Assembly (NCBI RefSeq): GCF_900095795.1
Contig: NZ_LT608328.1
Location: 1,853,001-1,917,000, forward strand
DNA from: Petrimonas mucosa
Lineage (GTDB): Bacteria > Bacteroidota > Bacteroidia > Bacteroidales > Dysgonomonadaceae
DNA length: 64,000 nt
Reading direction: 5' to 3'
The notes beneath the pieces are model-generated. The model was not told the DNA's origin. It worked only from the letters and a program-made list of their open reading frames with translations, and ran no database searches. Each line of letters opens with the position of its first letter. Position 1 is the first letter of the stretch. Shown piece after piece: positions 27,186-37,998 of the stretch. The translations under genes and the position numbers were made by a program.

Positions 27186-28148
27186 ATGGAGATGAAAAAA
27201 TACTGGTATCTGCTGTTTATAGGTGTAAGCATAATTGTATTGTCGTGTAAAAGTGTTGACAAGACAGAAGAGACAGTTCATCATTATACACATATTTCAT
27301 TGGGTGATCCCTTTATCATGTTGTATGAAGATCAATATTACGCTTATGGTACCCAGGCCGAGGATGGGATCGTAGTTTATACATCTGATGATCTCGAAGT
27401 ATGGGAAAAGGCTCCGGCTCTTGCTCTTCACAAGGATAACTCTTACGGGGAGAAATGGTTCTGGGCTCCGGAAGTATATTACGTTAACGGAAAGTTCTAC
27501 ATGTATTATTCGGCGGAAGAACATATGTGTGTGGCTACTTCAGACTCACCATTGGGTCCTTTTGTTCAGGATGTACAGCAACCCATGTTGCCTGGAGAAA
27601 AAACTATAGATAACACACTGTTTATTGATGATGACGGTACCCCTTACCTGTTCTTTGACAGGTTTAATGATGGTTTAAATATTTGGGTTGCAGAGCTTGA
27701 AGATGATCTTAAGACAATCAGAAAGGAGACGCTCCATCCATGTATACATGTTTCACAAGAATGGGAAGAGGTCTGGCCAAGGGTAAATGAAGGAGCATTC
27801 GTAATAAAGCATAATGGTACTTATTATATGACCTATTCTGCAAACAGCTATGAGAGTCAATTTTATGGAGTTGGTTGCGCAACTGCTACAGACATTATGG
27901 GTGAGTGGACGAAATATCCCCATAATCCATTATTGCAGAAACCGGGTAATCTCTATGGAGTAGGACACAGTTCAATGTTTAAGGATAAAGAAGGGAAGTG
28001 GAGAATTGTATTTCACGCACATCAAAGTGAAACAAAAATACACCCTAGAAATATGTTCATAAGCAATGTTTATTTTAAAAAGATAGGAGGTGAAGAGGTA
28101 CTACAAATTGATCCCGATTTTATCACACCAGTGATAGTTAACGATTAA
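27186..28148 (+). CDS. GH43-type lipoprotein glycosidase
   Basis: 320 aa; lipobox IIVLSCKS near residue 20 predicts a surface or periplasmic lipoprotein. Beta-propeller GH43 motifs: HISLGDPFIMLYEDQYYAYG (general-base Asp), KWFWAPEVYYVNGKFYMYYS, TIDNTLFIDDDGTPYLFFD (Asp), VNEGAFVIKHNGTYYMTYSA (acid Glu), GVGHSSMF. Likely alpha-L-arabinofuranosidase or beta-xylosidase; exact specificity cannot be read. The second ATG (27192) is an equally good start. First gene of the AT-rich PUL, directly upstream of the interrupted susC. Confidence 0.87.
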   Translation: MEMKKYWYLLFIGVSIIVLSCKSVDKTEETVHHYTHISLGDPFIMLYEDQYYAYGTQAEDGIVVYTSDDLEVWEKAPALALHKDNSYGEKWFWAPEVYYVNGKFYMYYSAEEHMCVATSDSPLGPFVQDVQQPMLPGEKTIDNTLFIDDDGTPYLFFDRFNDGLNIWVAELEDDLKTIRKETLHPCIHVSQEWEEVWPRVNEGAFVIKHNGTYYMTYSANSYESQFYGVGCATATDIMGEWTKYPHNPLLQKPGNLYGVGHSSMFKDKEGKWRIVFHAHQSETKIHPRNMFISNVYFKKIGGEEVLQIDPDFITPVIVND

Positions 28149-28204
28149 TTTAATATGATGATATTATAAACTTATAATTTATAAAGACCCGATATTAATG
28201 TTTT

Positions 28205-28212
28205 TAACTTTG
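28205..28212 (+). promoter_or_regulatory. -7 box upstream of susC
   Basis: TAACTTTG matches TAnnTTTG, 41 nt before the susC ATG at 28254. No matching -33 element seen, so moderate support only. Confidence 0.35.
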
Positions 28213-28317
28213 AATATTTTTATTAAGGAAATTTAACAACCTAAACAAATGAAATGAAAATGGAAAGATGTTTAAAATTATGCAAGGGATTATTTCTCGC
28301 ATTTGCGTGGATAATTA

Positions 28318-29963
28318 GGGTCTGCTGAATAATAGATATTTATTCTGAAAATCAGCAAATTAAACGATATAAAATTTGCATAACTGCAAGAAATTGAGTA
28401 TTTTTACTTCATAAACCTTGCATTTTATGATACGATACAAGAGCTCCAGGCAGCTTTCAATTTCAGAGTTCAAGATGCCCTTTGAGGCAAAACTGGATGA
28501 GAATAACCGGTGGGTTATTCTTTCAAAAATAGTTCCCTAGGAAGAGTTCGCCCGGCTTTATTACAAGAACTTCAAAAGCAACCGGGGTGCCCCCACCAAA
28601 GATGCCAGGCTTGTGCTGGGAGTGATCATCATCAAACACATCATGAAGACGGACGATCGCGGGGTGATAGAGATGATCCAGGAGAATCCTTACATGCAGT
28701 ATTTTCTTGGTCTCGAAGCTTTCACCTATGAACAGGTGATGACACCGTCACTGCTGGTCTCTATCAGAAAGCGAATCGATCTGGACGTCTTTGAATCATT
28801 GACAGATGATTTGATAAGAAAGGGATTAAAGCTAAAAGCCGGGGCAAAACAAGAAGAGGCTGACACGGTTACGAAGGATGATGAAGATGAAGATGGAGAT
28901 GATCATGATGACGATCCGCATCCGGGTAACAAGGGTAAGCTTCAAATGGACGCAACGGTCTGTGATGCGGACATTAAGTATCCCACAGACCTGGATTTGT
29001 TGAACGAAAGCCGTCAAAAGGCAGAAGAACTGATTGATGAACTGTGTTTGAAACTGGGAGTTCAGGATAAACCCCGCACATACAGGAGAGCAGCGCGCAA
29101 GGAGTTCCTGAATGTGTCGAAAATGAAGAGAAAACCAGCCAACGTGTTACGAAAAGCGATACGCAAGCAGATCAACTACCTGAAACGGGATGTACGGATT
29201 ATTAACAAGATGCTGGACACCATAAAGGATGAACCGATTCCTTTCGAGAGGCGGCAACTGAAATATTTTTTTGTCATCCAGCATCTGCTGGAACAACAGG
29301 AGACAATGTACAAGAAGAAGAGCCATCAGGTAGAAGATCGCATCGTGAGCATTCATCAGCCGCATGTTCGCCCTATTGTCCGTGGCAAGGCCAAGGCCAA
29401 GACGGAGTTTGGAGCAAAGATCAACATCAGCCTGCTGGATGGCTATGCCAGGGTAGATCATTTCCACTGGGATGCGTTCAATGAGGGGCAGGATCTTCAG
29501 TCACAGGTTGAACGCTTCAGGAAGCTGACAGGGAAGTATCCGGAGCTGGTTCAGGTGGACAAGATATATCTTACCCGGGAGAACAGACGGTTTTTGAAAG
29601 AGAAAGGAATCCGCTACACCGGGGAGCCACTGGGACGAAAACCGGTAAAAGAGATAAAGAGCAGATACCAAAAACGTAAAGAGCGACGAGAGGCGGCGGA
29701 ACGCAATCAGGTTGAAGGAAAGTTTGGTCAGGGCAAGCGTGGATATGGTTTAAATGATATCCGCGCCAGACTCTCCTCGACGTCAAACAGTTGGATAGGG
29801 GCAATCATATTTGTGATGAACCTGATCCGGCACATGAGGGATATTCCCTTACCTTATTTTGTCTCGTTACTACAGAAGTTAATGATAGTGAGAAATATAA
29901 ACATTTATCCACTCAAGCCACAAATGGAATTGTGTGCATGATTGGGATTTAATAAGCAGACCC
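28318..29963 (+). mobile_element. IS5/IS1182-type element in the susC signal sequence
   Basis: 1646 bp, ends GGGTCTGCT...AGCAGACCC (9-bp perfect inverted repeat), flanked by the 6-bp duplication TAATTA (28312-28317 and 29964-29969). One transposase gene. A shorter, decayed relative occupies 38751-40673. Confidence 0.92.
28427..29941 (+). pseudogene. IS5/IS1182-type transposase with in-frame TAG
   Basis: Full frame starts MIRYKSSRQLSISEFKMPFE and would give about 504 aa. Codon 38 is TAG (28538-28540) in the block SKIVP-TAG-EEFARLYY; the related copy at 40.2 kb has TGG (Trp) there. After the stop the frame is open to 29941. N-terminal DUF772-like transposase domain (GVIIIKHIMKTDDRGVIEMI), central DE-rich linker (DDEDEDGDDHDDDP), C-terminal DDE region with VDKIYLTRENRRFLKEKGIR. 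Translation could restart at an internal codon (e.g. 28613) but would lose the N-terminus. Confidence 0.82.
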
Positions 29964-32825
29964 TAATTACCCAAAGCTTGTCTGCTCAAACTATTACAGT
30001 GAGCGGGAGTGTAAGCGATGTTTCCGGTGATCCACTGATAGGTGTTACCATACAGGTTGTTAATACCTCGTTGGGAACAGCAACCGATTTCAATGGTAAC
30101 TATACTTTAAGCGGCGTTTCACCGAATGCTGTTTTAGAAGTCTCATATGTTGGTATGACTACCCAGCGTATTAATGTTAATGGGCGTACAAATATCGACA
30201 TAGTAATGACTGAAGATACAGAAATACTGAGTGAAGTAATTGTAACCGGTTTCGGTCTATCCCAGAGAAAAGAGTCTCTGACTTCAGCTATCTCTGTTAT
30301 CGGAGCAGAAGACATAAGCAGATCTAAGGCTTCAACTTCATCAGGAGCGTTAGTTGGTAAGATTCCCGGTATTAACTCACGTCAGGTGGATGGACGTCCG
30401 GGTGCCACAACTAATATCCAGATCAGAAACATGGGTTCACCATTATATGTTATAGATGGTATACAATCCGATGAGGGTCAGTTTAATAATATTGACTTCA
30501 ATGATATTGAGACAATAACTGTATTGAAAGACGCTTCAGCAGCTATTTATGGTGTACGTGCGGCAAACGGTGTTGTGGTTGTTACAACAAAGAAAGGTTC
30601 AAAAAACTCCAAAAATACTGTAACACTTAATACCTATTATGGATGGCAAAGCCTTTATGCTTTCCCAAAACCTGCAGACGCTGTAACCTATATTACCAAT
30701 TATATTCAGTCCCAAACGGTTCAGGGTGCCACCAACTACACATATACAAAAGAAGATTATGAAAAATGGAAAAAAGGAACTGAAAAAGGTTATGTTCCAT
30801 TTGACTGGTATGATTTTATTTGGGAAGTATCTCCCCAAACATATGTAAATGCAAATGTTTCGGGAGGTTCCGAAAATATAAATTACTACCTGAGTGTTGG
30901 TAATCTTAAGCAGGATGCAATGATTGTTAACTATGGTGGATTCCAGAGAACCAACGTTCAGATGAATGTTACTGCCAATATTTCTGATCGCTTCAAAATT
31001 GGTGGAGGTATGAACGGACGTATCGAGACAAGGAAAAACCCGGGGGTCCCTGAAGTTGACGACTACTGGATGCCTCGTTTCGGTACCTACAGAAACTTAC
31101 CTACAAGAAGGCCATTTGCCAATGATAATCCACTATATCCAACATTGACCTCAACCAACCCTGCTACCAACTTTGGATGGCTTACATACGAACTGTCAGG
31201 TACATACCAGAATACATGGAGAGTAGGTCAGTTGAACTTTGATGCTGAATATGAACTGTTCGATGGATTAAAAGCCAAGGGATTGTTCAGTTATTATTTA
31301 GCTAATCAGAGACTTGATAACCATGAGTATACCTACAAACTTTATGGTTATGACGAAGATACAGATACATATCCTGTGATTTTCGAAAATAATAATCCAT
31401 GGCGTGAGAGAACTCAAGGTTATGTAGAAGAGGTTACAACTAATATACAGCTAAACTATGATAAAAGATTCGGAGATCACAACGTGGCTGCTGTATTGGG
31501 AGCAGAAACAATAAAAAGAGATACTCCAAGTACATGGGTGCACTCTATTCCTACTTCGAATGCACTGTTTCTTATAGACTATGAAACTATGGATACATAC
31601 AATGATACTGGAAATAATACACAGGCACGTCTTGGTTTCCTCGGAAGATTTAACTACGACTACGCCAGAAAATATCTGGTAGAGTTTTCTGGCAGGTATG
31701 ATGGTTCATGGAAGTTTCCACCAAATCACAGATGGGGATTTTTCCCTTCAGCATCAGTGGGATGGAGAATTTCTGAAGAGTCTTTCTGGAGAGACAGCAA
31801 ATTGACAAATGTATTCTATGACCTGAAACTCAGAGCATCTTATGGTTTACTGGGAGATGATAATGTGAGCGGTTACAATGCATTTGATTATATGTCAGGA
31901 TACACATACAAAAATGGAGGATCTGTTATTGACGGAGTATATACTTTAGGTACAGTTCCTCGTGGTCTGCCAGTGACTACGTTGTCATGGATAAAAGCAA
32001 AAATTCTTGATATTGGGTTGGATGCAAGTTTCTATGATGGCAAGCTTACAGGTTCATTCGACTTCTTTAGGCGTATGAGAACCGGTCTGCCAGCATCCAA
32101 ATATGATATCCTATTGCCTTCTGAAGTTGGATTCAGCTTACCTAGAGAGAATTTGAACTCTGACATGCATATGGGGTATGATTTAATGGCTAAATGGACA
32201 GCAAAAGCGGGTGATTTGACCTATTCTATTGGAGGTAACGCAACCTATTCAAGATTTTATGACTGGGAGCAGTATAAACCTCGATTCAGTAACTCATGGA
32301 ATGTCTACAGAAACTCAATTGAAAAACGTTATGGATATCTAAACTGGGGACTTCAGGCAGATGGTCAGTTCCAGAGCTGGGAAGAAATTGCAACCTGGCC
32401 AATTGACAACGACCGTCAGGGTAACAGAACTCTTCGTCCTGGTGATATCAAGTATAAGGATGTAAATGGTGACGGTGTTATCAACTGGCTGGATGAACGT
32501 CCAATTGGATATCGTCAGGATTCAACTCCAATTTTTAACTACGGTATGAATTTCAACTTTATGTGGAAAGGATTCGACCTTGCATTCGACCTAACCGGAG
32601 GTGCTCTTTCAACATGGTACCAGGAGTGGGAACAGAGAAATCCATTCCATGATGGCGGCAATAATCCTCAGTACTACATGGAAAATACATGGAGATTGTC
32701 TGATATTTGGGATGCCGACAGTGAACTAATACCAGGTAAATATCCAATGTTGCTGATTGGTAACAGTAATCACAGTAACTACTGGAACAGTACATTCTGG
32801 AAGAAAAATGTTAGGTATTTAAAAT
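29964..32825 (+). pseudogene. susC middle segment (plug and most of barrel)
   Basis: About 950 residues from TQSLSAQTITVSGSVSDVSG to FWKKNVRYLK. The open frame runs on past 32825 into the IS4 element and stops at 32854 after foreign residues. It lacks both a signal peptide start and the C-terminal barrel strands. Confidence 0.9.
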
Positions 32826-34235
32826 CATTGCCGTCCGATAAAAACCGATTTTGATTCTTCGTTACTTTTAACCGGCTTATTATCAGTCGTTTCTTTTTAT
32901 AATTTTTCTATTTTCAAAAGTAAGCCCCCCTGAAAAGGGTAAGCATCTCTAAATCCTGGTCATCTCGTTGCCAATCTCGTTCCGGGTTTTCTAAAAATTT
33001 TATCAAGTGCAGGTAATTAAACAGGTGTATCCTGCAAAATGACACCAGGTTGGAGAATGCCCAAGGCCGTTTCAACCGCTTCTGTATAACCGTGAGCAAG
33101 AGGTTCACGATCAAAGCGCAATATACCTGTATTTTTATCGCGTTCTCGTTATCCCCGAGGAAGTACTTCAGGGGGAAGTTTGATTTTAACTGCTTGAATA
33201 ACAGCTCTATTTTCCATCTTATTTTATACAAGGCCGCTATCATGTCGGGCCGCATCTCGAACAGGTTGGTGAGGAACTCGAACTTCCTTTTCAACACCCT
33301 GTCGTAGAACACCACCTTGCGCAACTTCAGCTTGCTCCCGCCATCATCTTCCTTCACGGTCACCTCGATGATAGTGTCTTCCAGCACGCCGCTGTGGATG
33401 CATTCATCGATGTAAAGTTCTTGCTCCACCTTGTAAACGGCGTTCTCCTTGATGCGGGTAACGAATCCGGCTCCCTTTTCACAAAACAGCTTGAAGGCTT
33501 TATAATCGTTGTATCCCTTGTCGAAGACGTAAATAGTGTTGTCATCCGGTTCCAGTTTCCTCAACAGCAGGTGATCGTTCGTGGCAGCGGATGAGAACCA
33601 TATCATCTTGGGAACGGGCTCGTCGACATTGATAACGGTGTGCACCTTGATCCCCCCTTTGCGTTTACCGTTCGAGGGTGTTCTGCCGACGCACTTCAAG
33701 ATGTCCTGGAACAAACTGATAACCGTGCTGTCGAAGATCTCGACCTGCTTGTTCAACACATCTTTAAAGCGGGTGTCCGAGATCACGTGTTGGTACTCGC
33801 GAAGCAGGTCGTGGTACACGCCCGAGAAGAAATCAACGCTCCTGCGCTTGTTGGCGTCCGACAAGGTGCTCCGGTAGGGTATGTGGCCGAGCTGGAAATG
33901 CCTGGTCTTGCCTGAAAGACCGAGCATTGCACCCGCCACCTCGCGCAGGGAGGAGCATTTGGCGAAGACGCAAAACAACATGCTTATAAGGTGATCCTTA
34001 GCCGTGAAACGTTTCACGTAATGATCGGCCTTGTACCGTTTGCTGTTTCGGGCGATAATCCTTGTATCTACCATAGATATGAGCTGTCCGAATACCGATT
34101 GTCCAAAAAAATAAGTACTTTTGTTCATTGTAGACTTGTTTTGTGATGAATACAAAGCTACAATTATTAGTACGACGGGCAAAACTCAAATTTGCCCGCG
34201 TACTTTTTCTAAAAAGTTTTTATCGGACAACAGTG
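32826..34235 (-). mobile_element. IS4-family element in susC 3' region
   Basis: 1410 bp. Terminal repeats CATTGCCGTCCGATAAAAAC (left) and, inverted, CACTGTTGTCCGATAAAAAC (right) differ at three bases. Flanked by a perfect 9-bp duplication ATTTAAAAT (32817-32825 and 34236-34244), the size expected for IS4 relatives. Confidence 0.94.
32914..34128 (-). CDS. IS4-family transposase
   Basis: 404 aa from MNKSTYFFGQSVFGQLISMV (the frame extends 18 codons upstream). N-terminal DUF4372-like domain, then DDE core: Asp in QVEIFDSTVISLF, Asp in IYVFDKGYNDYKAF and the IS4 signature Y-2-R-3-E-6-K in YKIRWKIELLFKQLK. All catalytic residues present, so it is probably active. Confidence 0.94.
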   Translation of the reverse strand: MNKSTYFFGQSVFGQLISMVDTRIIARNSKRYKADHYVKRFTAKDHLISMLFCVFAKCSSLREVAGAMLGLSGKTRHFQLGHIPYRSTLSDANKRRSVDFFSGVYHDLLREYQHVISDTRFKDVLNKQVEIFDSTVISLFQDILKCVGRTPSNGKRKGGIKVHTVINVDEPVPKMIWFSSAATNDHLLLRKLEPDDNTIYVFDKGYNDYKAFKLFCEKGAGFVTRIKENAVYKVEQELYIDECIHSGVLEDTIIEVTVKEDDGGSKLKLRKVVFYDRVLKRKFEFLTNLFEMRPDMIAALYKIRWKIELLFKQLKSNFPLKYFLGDNENAIKIQVYCALIVNLLLTVIQKRLKRPWAFSNLVSFCRIHLFNYLHLIKFLENPERDWQRDDQDLEMLTLFRGAYF

Positions 34236-34447
34236 ATTTAAAATTAAGAAACTTAGAGTTTGGATATAATTTCCCAAAATCTATTGTGGAGAAAGCCACA
34301 CTTTCTGGTTTAAGACTATATCTCTCTGGTCAGAATCTTGCTGGTCTATCCAATTTAATTGGAGTCGATCCTGAAATTCAGGAGACTAATGGGTTGGCTT
34401 ATCCTACAACCAGAATCGTGAATATTGGTTTAACTGTAAAATTCTAA
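34236..34447 (+). pseudogene. susC C-terminal segment
   Basis: About 67 residues from LKLRNLEFGYNFPKSIVEKA to the stop, ending RIVNIGLTVKF with the terminal Phe expected for outer-membrane barrels. The upstream part of this open frame (34121-34235) is IS DNA. Confidence 0.9.
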
Positions 34448-34453
34448 AAAGAT

Positions 34454-36280
34454 ATGAAATTAAAAAATATATATATAGCATTTGCTTTAGTGCTTTTTGC
34501 ATTCACAAGCTGCTCCGATTTTTTGGAGAGAGAACCGGATACAATATTATCTGATGATCAGGTTTTCGGTGACGAAGTTATGATCAAGTCAGTTCTTTCT
34601 AACTTCTACGGCAGAATTACATGGGGGCAACATATTGATGATTCATACTCATATACAATTTTGGATGAGGCATCAAGGTCAGATAGCGGCCCCGACACCA
34701 GACAAGGTTTTGAGGATAACAGATGGAGAGTATATGATTACACTTTGATGAGAAACCTCAATCAGTTTTTGAAAGGTGTACGTGAAACGGATGTGTTAGA
34801 TGCTGATACACAGAAAATGTTAGAAGGTGAAGCCCGTTTTATCAGAGCATGGTTATATTTTAATATGGCTCGTGGAATGGGTGGTATGCCTATTATTGGA
34901 GATGAAGTATTTGATTATACGCCTGGTATGGATATTACCACACTTCAGTATCCAAGATCTACAGAAGCTGAAATTTACAACTATATAATTTCAGAATGCG
35001 AAGCAATCAAGAATTTCCTTCCTGAAAACCCAAGTATCAATGGGGCAAGAGCTACCAAATGGGCAGCATTGATGCTTAAGGCAAGAGCAGCTGTTTATGC
35101 AGGATCAATCGCAAACTACAATAACAAAATGCCAAACCCGATTAAAACTCCGGGTGGTGAAGTTGGAATCGATGCCAACCTTGCACAGGGATATTATCAA
35201 ACAGCCCTTTCAGCTGCAGAAGAGGTAATAAACAGCGGTAAATATGAATTACAGCTTAATAAACCGGATGACAGAGGAAGAAACTTTTATGAGGCTTTAT
35301 CTGTAAAGGAAAACAATAAAGAGGTGATTTGGGCACGTGATTATAAATATCCTGGACAGACTAATGGGTTCACACAAATAAATATTCCTGCTTCGCATGC
35401 TGAAGATATTGACCGTGCATATGCTGGTCCGATACTGAATCTTGTTGAAGATTTTGAATACATTGATAATAGAGATGGTGAAATCAAAATCAGAGACAAT
35501 GAAGGAAACTATATCTTTTATGACAGAGCAGAGGATGCATTTGCAAACAAGGATCCAAGATTATGGGGAACAGTAATTTATCCAGGTGCTATCTTTAAGG
35601 GTTCACCTGTAGTACTTCAGGCAGGTCAGAAATATCTTGAAAACGGAGAGTGGAGAGTAAGAACAAGTACACCAGGTGCTACTGACGAAAATGATGTTCT
35701 TATAACATCAATAAATGGTCCAAATCAATCTAATGACCAATATGTAAACAAGTCAGGATTCTTCTTCCGCAAATTTTTAGATGAAACTCCTAGTGCTTCA
35801 ACTCGTGGTAGAAGAAGTGAAATGTGGTTCCCAAGATTCAGGTTTGCAGAAGCTGTAATGATTGCATCAGAAGCAGCATTTGAATTAGGTCAGACCGGCA
35901 AAGCCCTAACATATTTGAATATGATTAGGGAAAGAGCAGGTATTCAGCCACTTGCTTCTATGACATTTGATGATATTGTGCGGGAAAGAAGAGTCGAGTT
36001 TGCATTTGAAGATCACAGATATTGGGATTTAAAACGTTGGAGAATTGCAGATAAAGTATGGAATGGTATACAGGATGATCCAAAAGCTCAGCAATGGGGA
36101 TTATTTCCTTATCTTGTAAATGACCCGGGTAATCCTAATCACGGAAAATGGGTATTTGATAAAGTGAAAATTCATATGTCACCATTTCCAAGAGACTTCC
36201 AAATGAGAAATTATTATAATTTCATTGATCAGGGATGGATAAATAATAATCCTAAGTTGGTTAAGAATCCTTATCAATAA
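34454..36280 (+). CDS. SusD/RagB family glycan-binding lipoprotein
   Basis: 608 aa outer-surface lipoprotein that caps its SusC partner and captures oligosaccharides. Signal peptide with lipobox FAFTSCSDFLE (Cys ~20). TPR-like N-terminal region with GEARFIRAWLYFNMARGMGG and C-terminal RFAEAVMIASEAAFELGQTG, RERRVEFAFEDHRYWDLKRW. It starts 6 nt after the susC stop, a classical susCD arrangement. Intact, but its SusC partner is broken; SusD alone would bind but not import. Confidence 0.95.
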   Translation: MKLKNIYIAFALVLFAFTSCSDFLEREPDTILSDDQVFGDEVMIKSVLSNFYGRITWGQHIDDSYSYTILDEASRSDSGPDTRQGFEDNRWRVYDYTLMRNLNQFLKGVRETDVLDADTQKMLEGEARFIRAWLYFNMARGMGGMPIIGDEVFDYTPGMDITTLQYPRSTEAEIYNYIISECEAIKNFLPENPSINGARATKWAALMLKARAAVYAGSIANYNNKMPNPIKTPGGEVGIDANLAQGYYQTALSAAEEVINSGKYELQLNKPDDRGRNFYEALSVKENNKEVIWARDYKYPGQTNGFTQINIPASHAEDIDRAYAGPILNLVEDFEYIDNRDGEIKIRDNEGNYIFYDRAEDAFANKDPRLWGTVIYPGAIFKGSPVVLQAGQKYLENGEWRVRTSTPGATDENDVLITSINGPNQSNDQYVNKSGFFFRKFLDETPSASTRGRRSEMWFPRFRFAEAVMIASEAAFELGQTGKALTYLNMIRERAGIQPLASMTFDDIVRERRVEFAFEDHRYWDLKRWRIADKVWNGIQDDPKAQQWGLFPYLVNDPGNPNHGKWVFDKVKIHMSPFPRDFQMRNYYNFIDQGWINNNPKLVKNPYQ

Positions 36281-36330
36281 AAATGTCTAATTTCGAAAAA
36301 ATAAACAATTATGATACAATATAAATACCT

Positions 36331-37998
36331 CCTAAAAGTCTCAAATAAAAGTTGCATGTGCCAGATAAAGTATTTATCTTTAAGGTGTTAAATAAAAAAT
36401 AACACTCACCCGACACATGCAATACAAAAATAGTAAAAAAATCTCATTTACTGCCAGTTCAGTAAAGAAAGAGTTCAGTTCAGAACAATTAACGTCATAT
36501 TCAGGGTTAAGCGTAACCTCTGATTTTATCAACCATTGTGGCATTTATCGCCGGCTGGAACATCTTTTCCCAACCATCCGGCACAATGCAAGCCGTTTCA
36601 GCACAGCCCAAATACTCTCAAGTATCCTGTTGGCATCGTTGTGCGGTGTTCACCGTTTGAAGCGGATTGAAAACTTCACCTTTGACGCCTTGGTTGCCCG
36701 CTTGTTGAAGTTACCCAAGAACATTGACGAGGACACCATACGCCGCCATTTGACAGGTTTGGGTGAAAGGGGCGCCCGTTCGCTTCACGAGCTGTTGTTG
36801 GGTTTTACAGGCATGCAAGTTTCCCGTTGCGGTTTAAGCCGCTTGACACTTGATTGCGACTCAAGCACATTTACCGTTTACGGCAACCAACAAGGGGCTG
36901 AGGTGGGTTATAACTCGCATAAGAAGGGTTCGAAAAGCTATCACCCCATCTTATGTTTTGTCACGGAGATGAAACTGCTTGTCAATTCATGGCTCCGCCC
37001 GGGTTCAGCTTACACCTCAAACGGAGTTTGTGAGTTTGTCAAAGAAACCTTGGCCGCTCTTCCCCAAAAGGTGGAGAAGGTGTTTTTCAGGGCCGACAGC
37101 GGTTTTTTCAATGGTGGATTATTTAATTTGTTAGAAGACGGTAAACATGAATATTTGGTGAAAGTAAAGCTGAAAAACCTGAAAGATTTACTTGCCGGGC
37201 AGACTTGGCAGCCGATTGGCCCACGGACGGCGACCTGTCAGTTTACACATCAATGTAGCGGTTGGAGGAATCCCCGCATGTTTTATGCCGTGCGCATCAT
37301 AAAGCAAATGGTTGAAGTCGATTATTTTGGCGAAAAACAATTTGTACCCGAGTATGAGTACTTTTGCTATTGCTCGAACCTGAAAGGATTGGATGCCTTG
37401 CAGCTCCATACCCTTTATGGATCCCGATCAGAGAGTGAGAATTGGATCGAGCAAACCAAAAACTCGCTTTGTGCGGGAAAAACCATCACGCATGATTTTT
37501 GGGTAAACGATATTCTTTGGCAACTTTCGTCATTTGCCTACAGTTTATCGGTGCTCATGCGATACCGGGGCGACTTTTGGGTTTGGCGTCAAGAGCACTC
37601 TACCTTCCGAGAATGGTTTATCCGAGTGCCGGGTAAAGTGGTGAAATCCGGCAGGCAGGTCACGGTAAAAATGCCTAAGGAGTATTACCGAAAAGCGGGG
37701 TGGCGTGATTTTGAGCAGCGAATAACGACAACGATGACCGGATGACGGATTTTCACTTAATCGTCCATCGCCATCTTTCGTGTCGTAAAAGGGTTTATGA
37801 CAAGGAATTGCCATGCCTTGGAAGAGTGGTAATGTTAATATATATAAAAACGCCACCATAAAAAGTAAATCAACACGTTAAACGTGCAAGAAACAGTGAA
37901 GATGAAAAGAAAATAAAACGGTATCTCTCGAAAAAAAAGAGAAATTCCGCTTTGAAAACTATTAACTTGAGTTGGGAATTTTAAATGAGATTTTTAAG
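36331..37998 (+). mobile_element. IS1380-family element, copy 1
   Basis: 1668 bp. Ends CCTAAAAGTCTCA (left) and, inverted, CTTAAAAATCTCA (right), flanked by the 5-bp duplication TACCT (36326-36330 and 37999-38003). Inserted in the signal peptide of the DUF3823 gene. A second, inverted copy begins at 62698. Confidence 0.93.
36417..37745 (+). CDS. IS1380-family transposase
   Basis: 442 aa DDE transposase. Start MQYKNSKKISFTASSVKKEF. Catalytic blocks: LTLDCDSSTFTVYGNQQGAE (Asp), VFFRADSGFFNGGLF (Asp) and SENWIEQTKNSLCAG (Glu). Protein sequence is identical to the visible part of the copy at 62951, indicating recent movement. Confidence 0.94.
   Translation: MQYKNSKKISFTASSVKKEFSSEQLTSYSGLSVTSDFINHCGIYRRLEHLFPTIRHNASRFSTAQILSSILLASLCGVHRLKRIENFTFDALVARLLKLPKNIDEDTIRRHLTGLGERGARSLHELLLGFTGMQVSRCGLSRLTLDCDSSTFTVYGNQQGAEVGYNSHKKGSKSYHPILCFVTEMKLLVNSWLRPGSAYTSNGVCEFVKETLAALPQKVEKVFFRADSGFFNGGLFNLLEDGKHEYLVKVKLKNLKDLLAGQTWQPIGPRTATCQFTHQCSGWRNPRMFYAVRIIKQMVEVDYFGEKQFVPEYEYFCYCSNLKGLDALQLHTLYGSRSESENWIEQTKNSLCAGKTITHDFWVNDILWQLSSFAYSLSVLMRYRGDFWVWRQEHSTFREWFIRVPGKVVKSGRQVTVKMPKEYYRKAGWRDFEQRITTTMTG

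Larger units (their letters stand above)
28254..34447 (+). pseudogene. SusC/RagA TonB-dependent receptor split by two IS elements
   Basis: Outer-membrane TonB-dependent glycan importer. The gene is in three pieces: 28254-28317 (start MKMERCLKLCKGLFLAFAWI), 29964-32825 and 34236-34447. Removing both IS copies and one copy of each target duplication (TAATTA; ATTTAAAAT) gives exactly 1041 codons in frame, a normal SusC of 1040 aa. Order: signal peptide ending SLSAQ, carboxypeptidase-D-like repeat (GDPLIGVTIQVVNTSLGTAT), TonB plug (GKIPGINSRQVDGRPGATTN), beta-barrel, and C-terminal IGLTVKF ending in Phe. susD follows 6 nt after the stop. As it stands the receptor cannot be made. Confidence 0.93.

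Noticed and set aside
33050-33915. Several plus-strand frames within the IS4 element
   Set aside because: Shadows of the minus-strand transposase.
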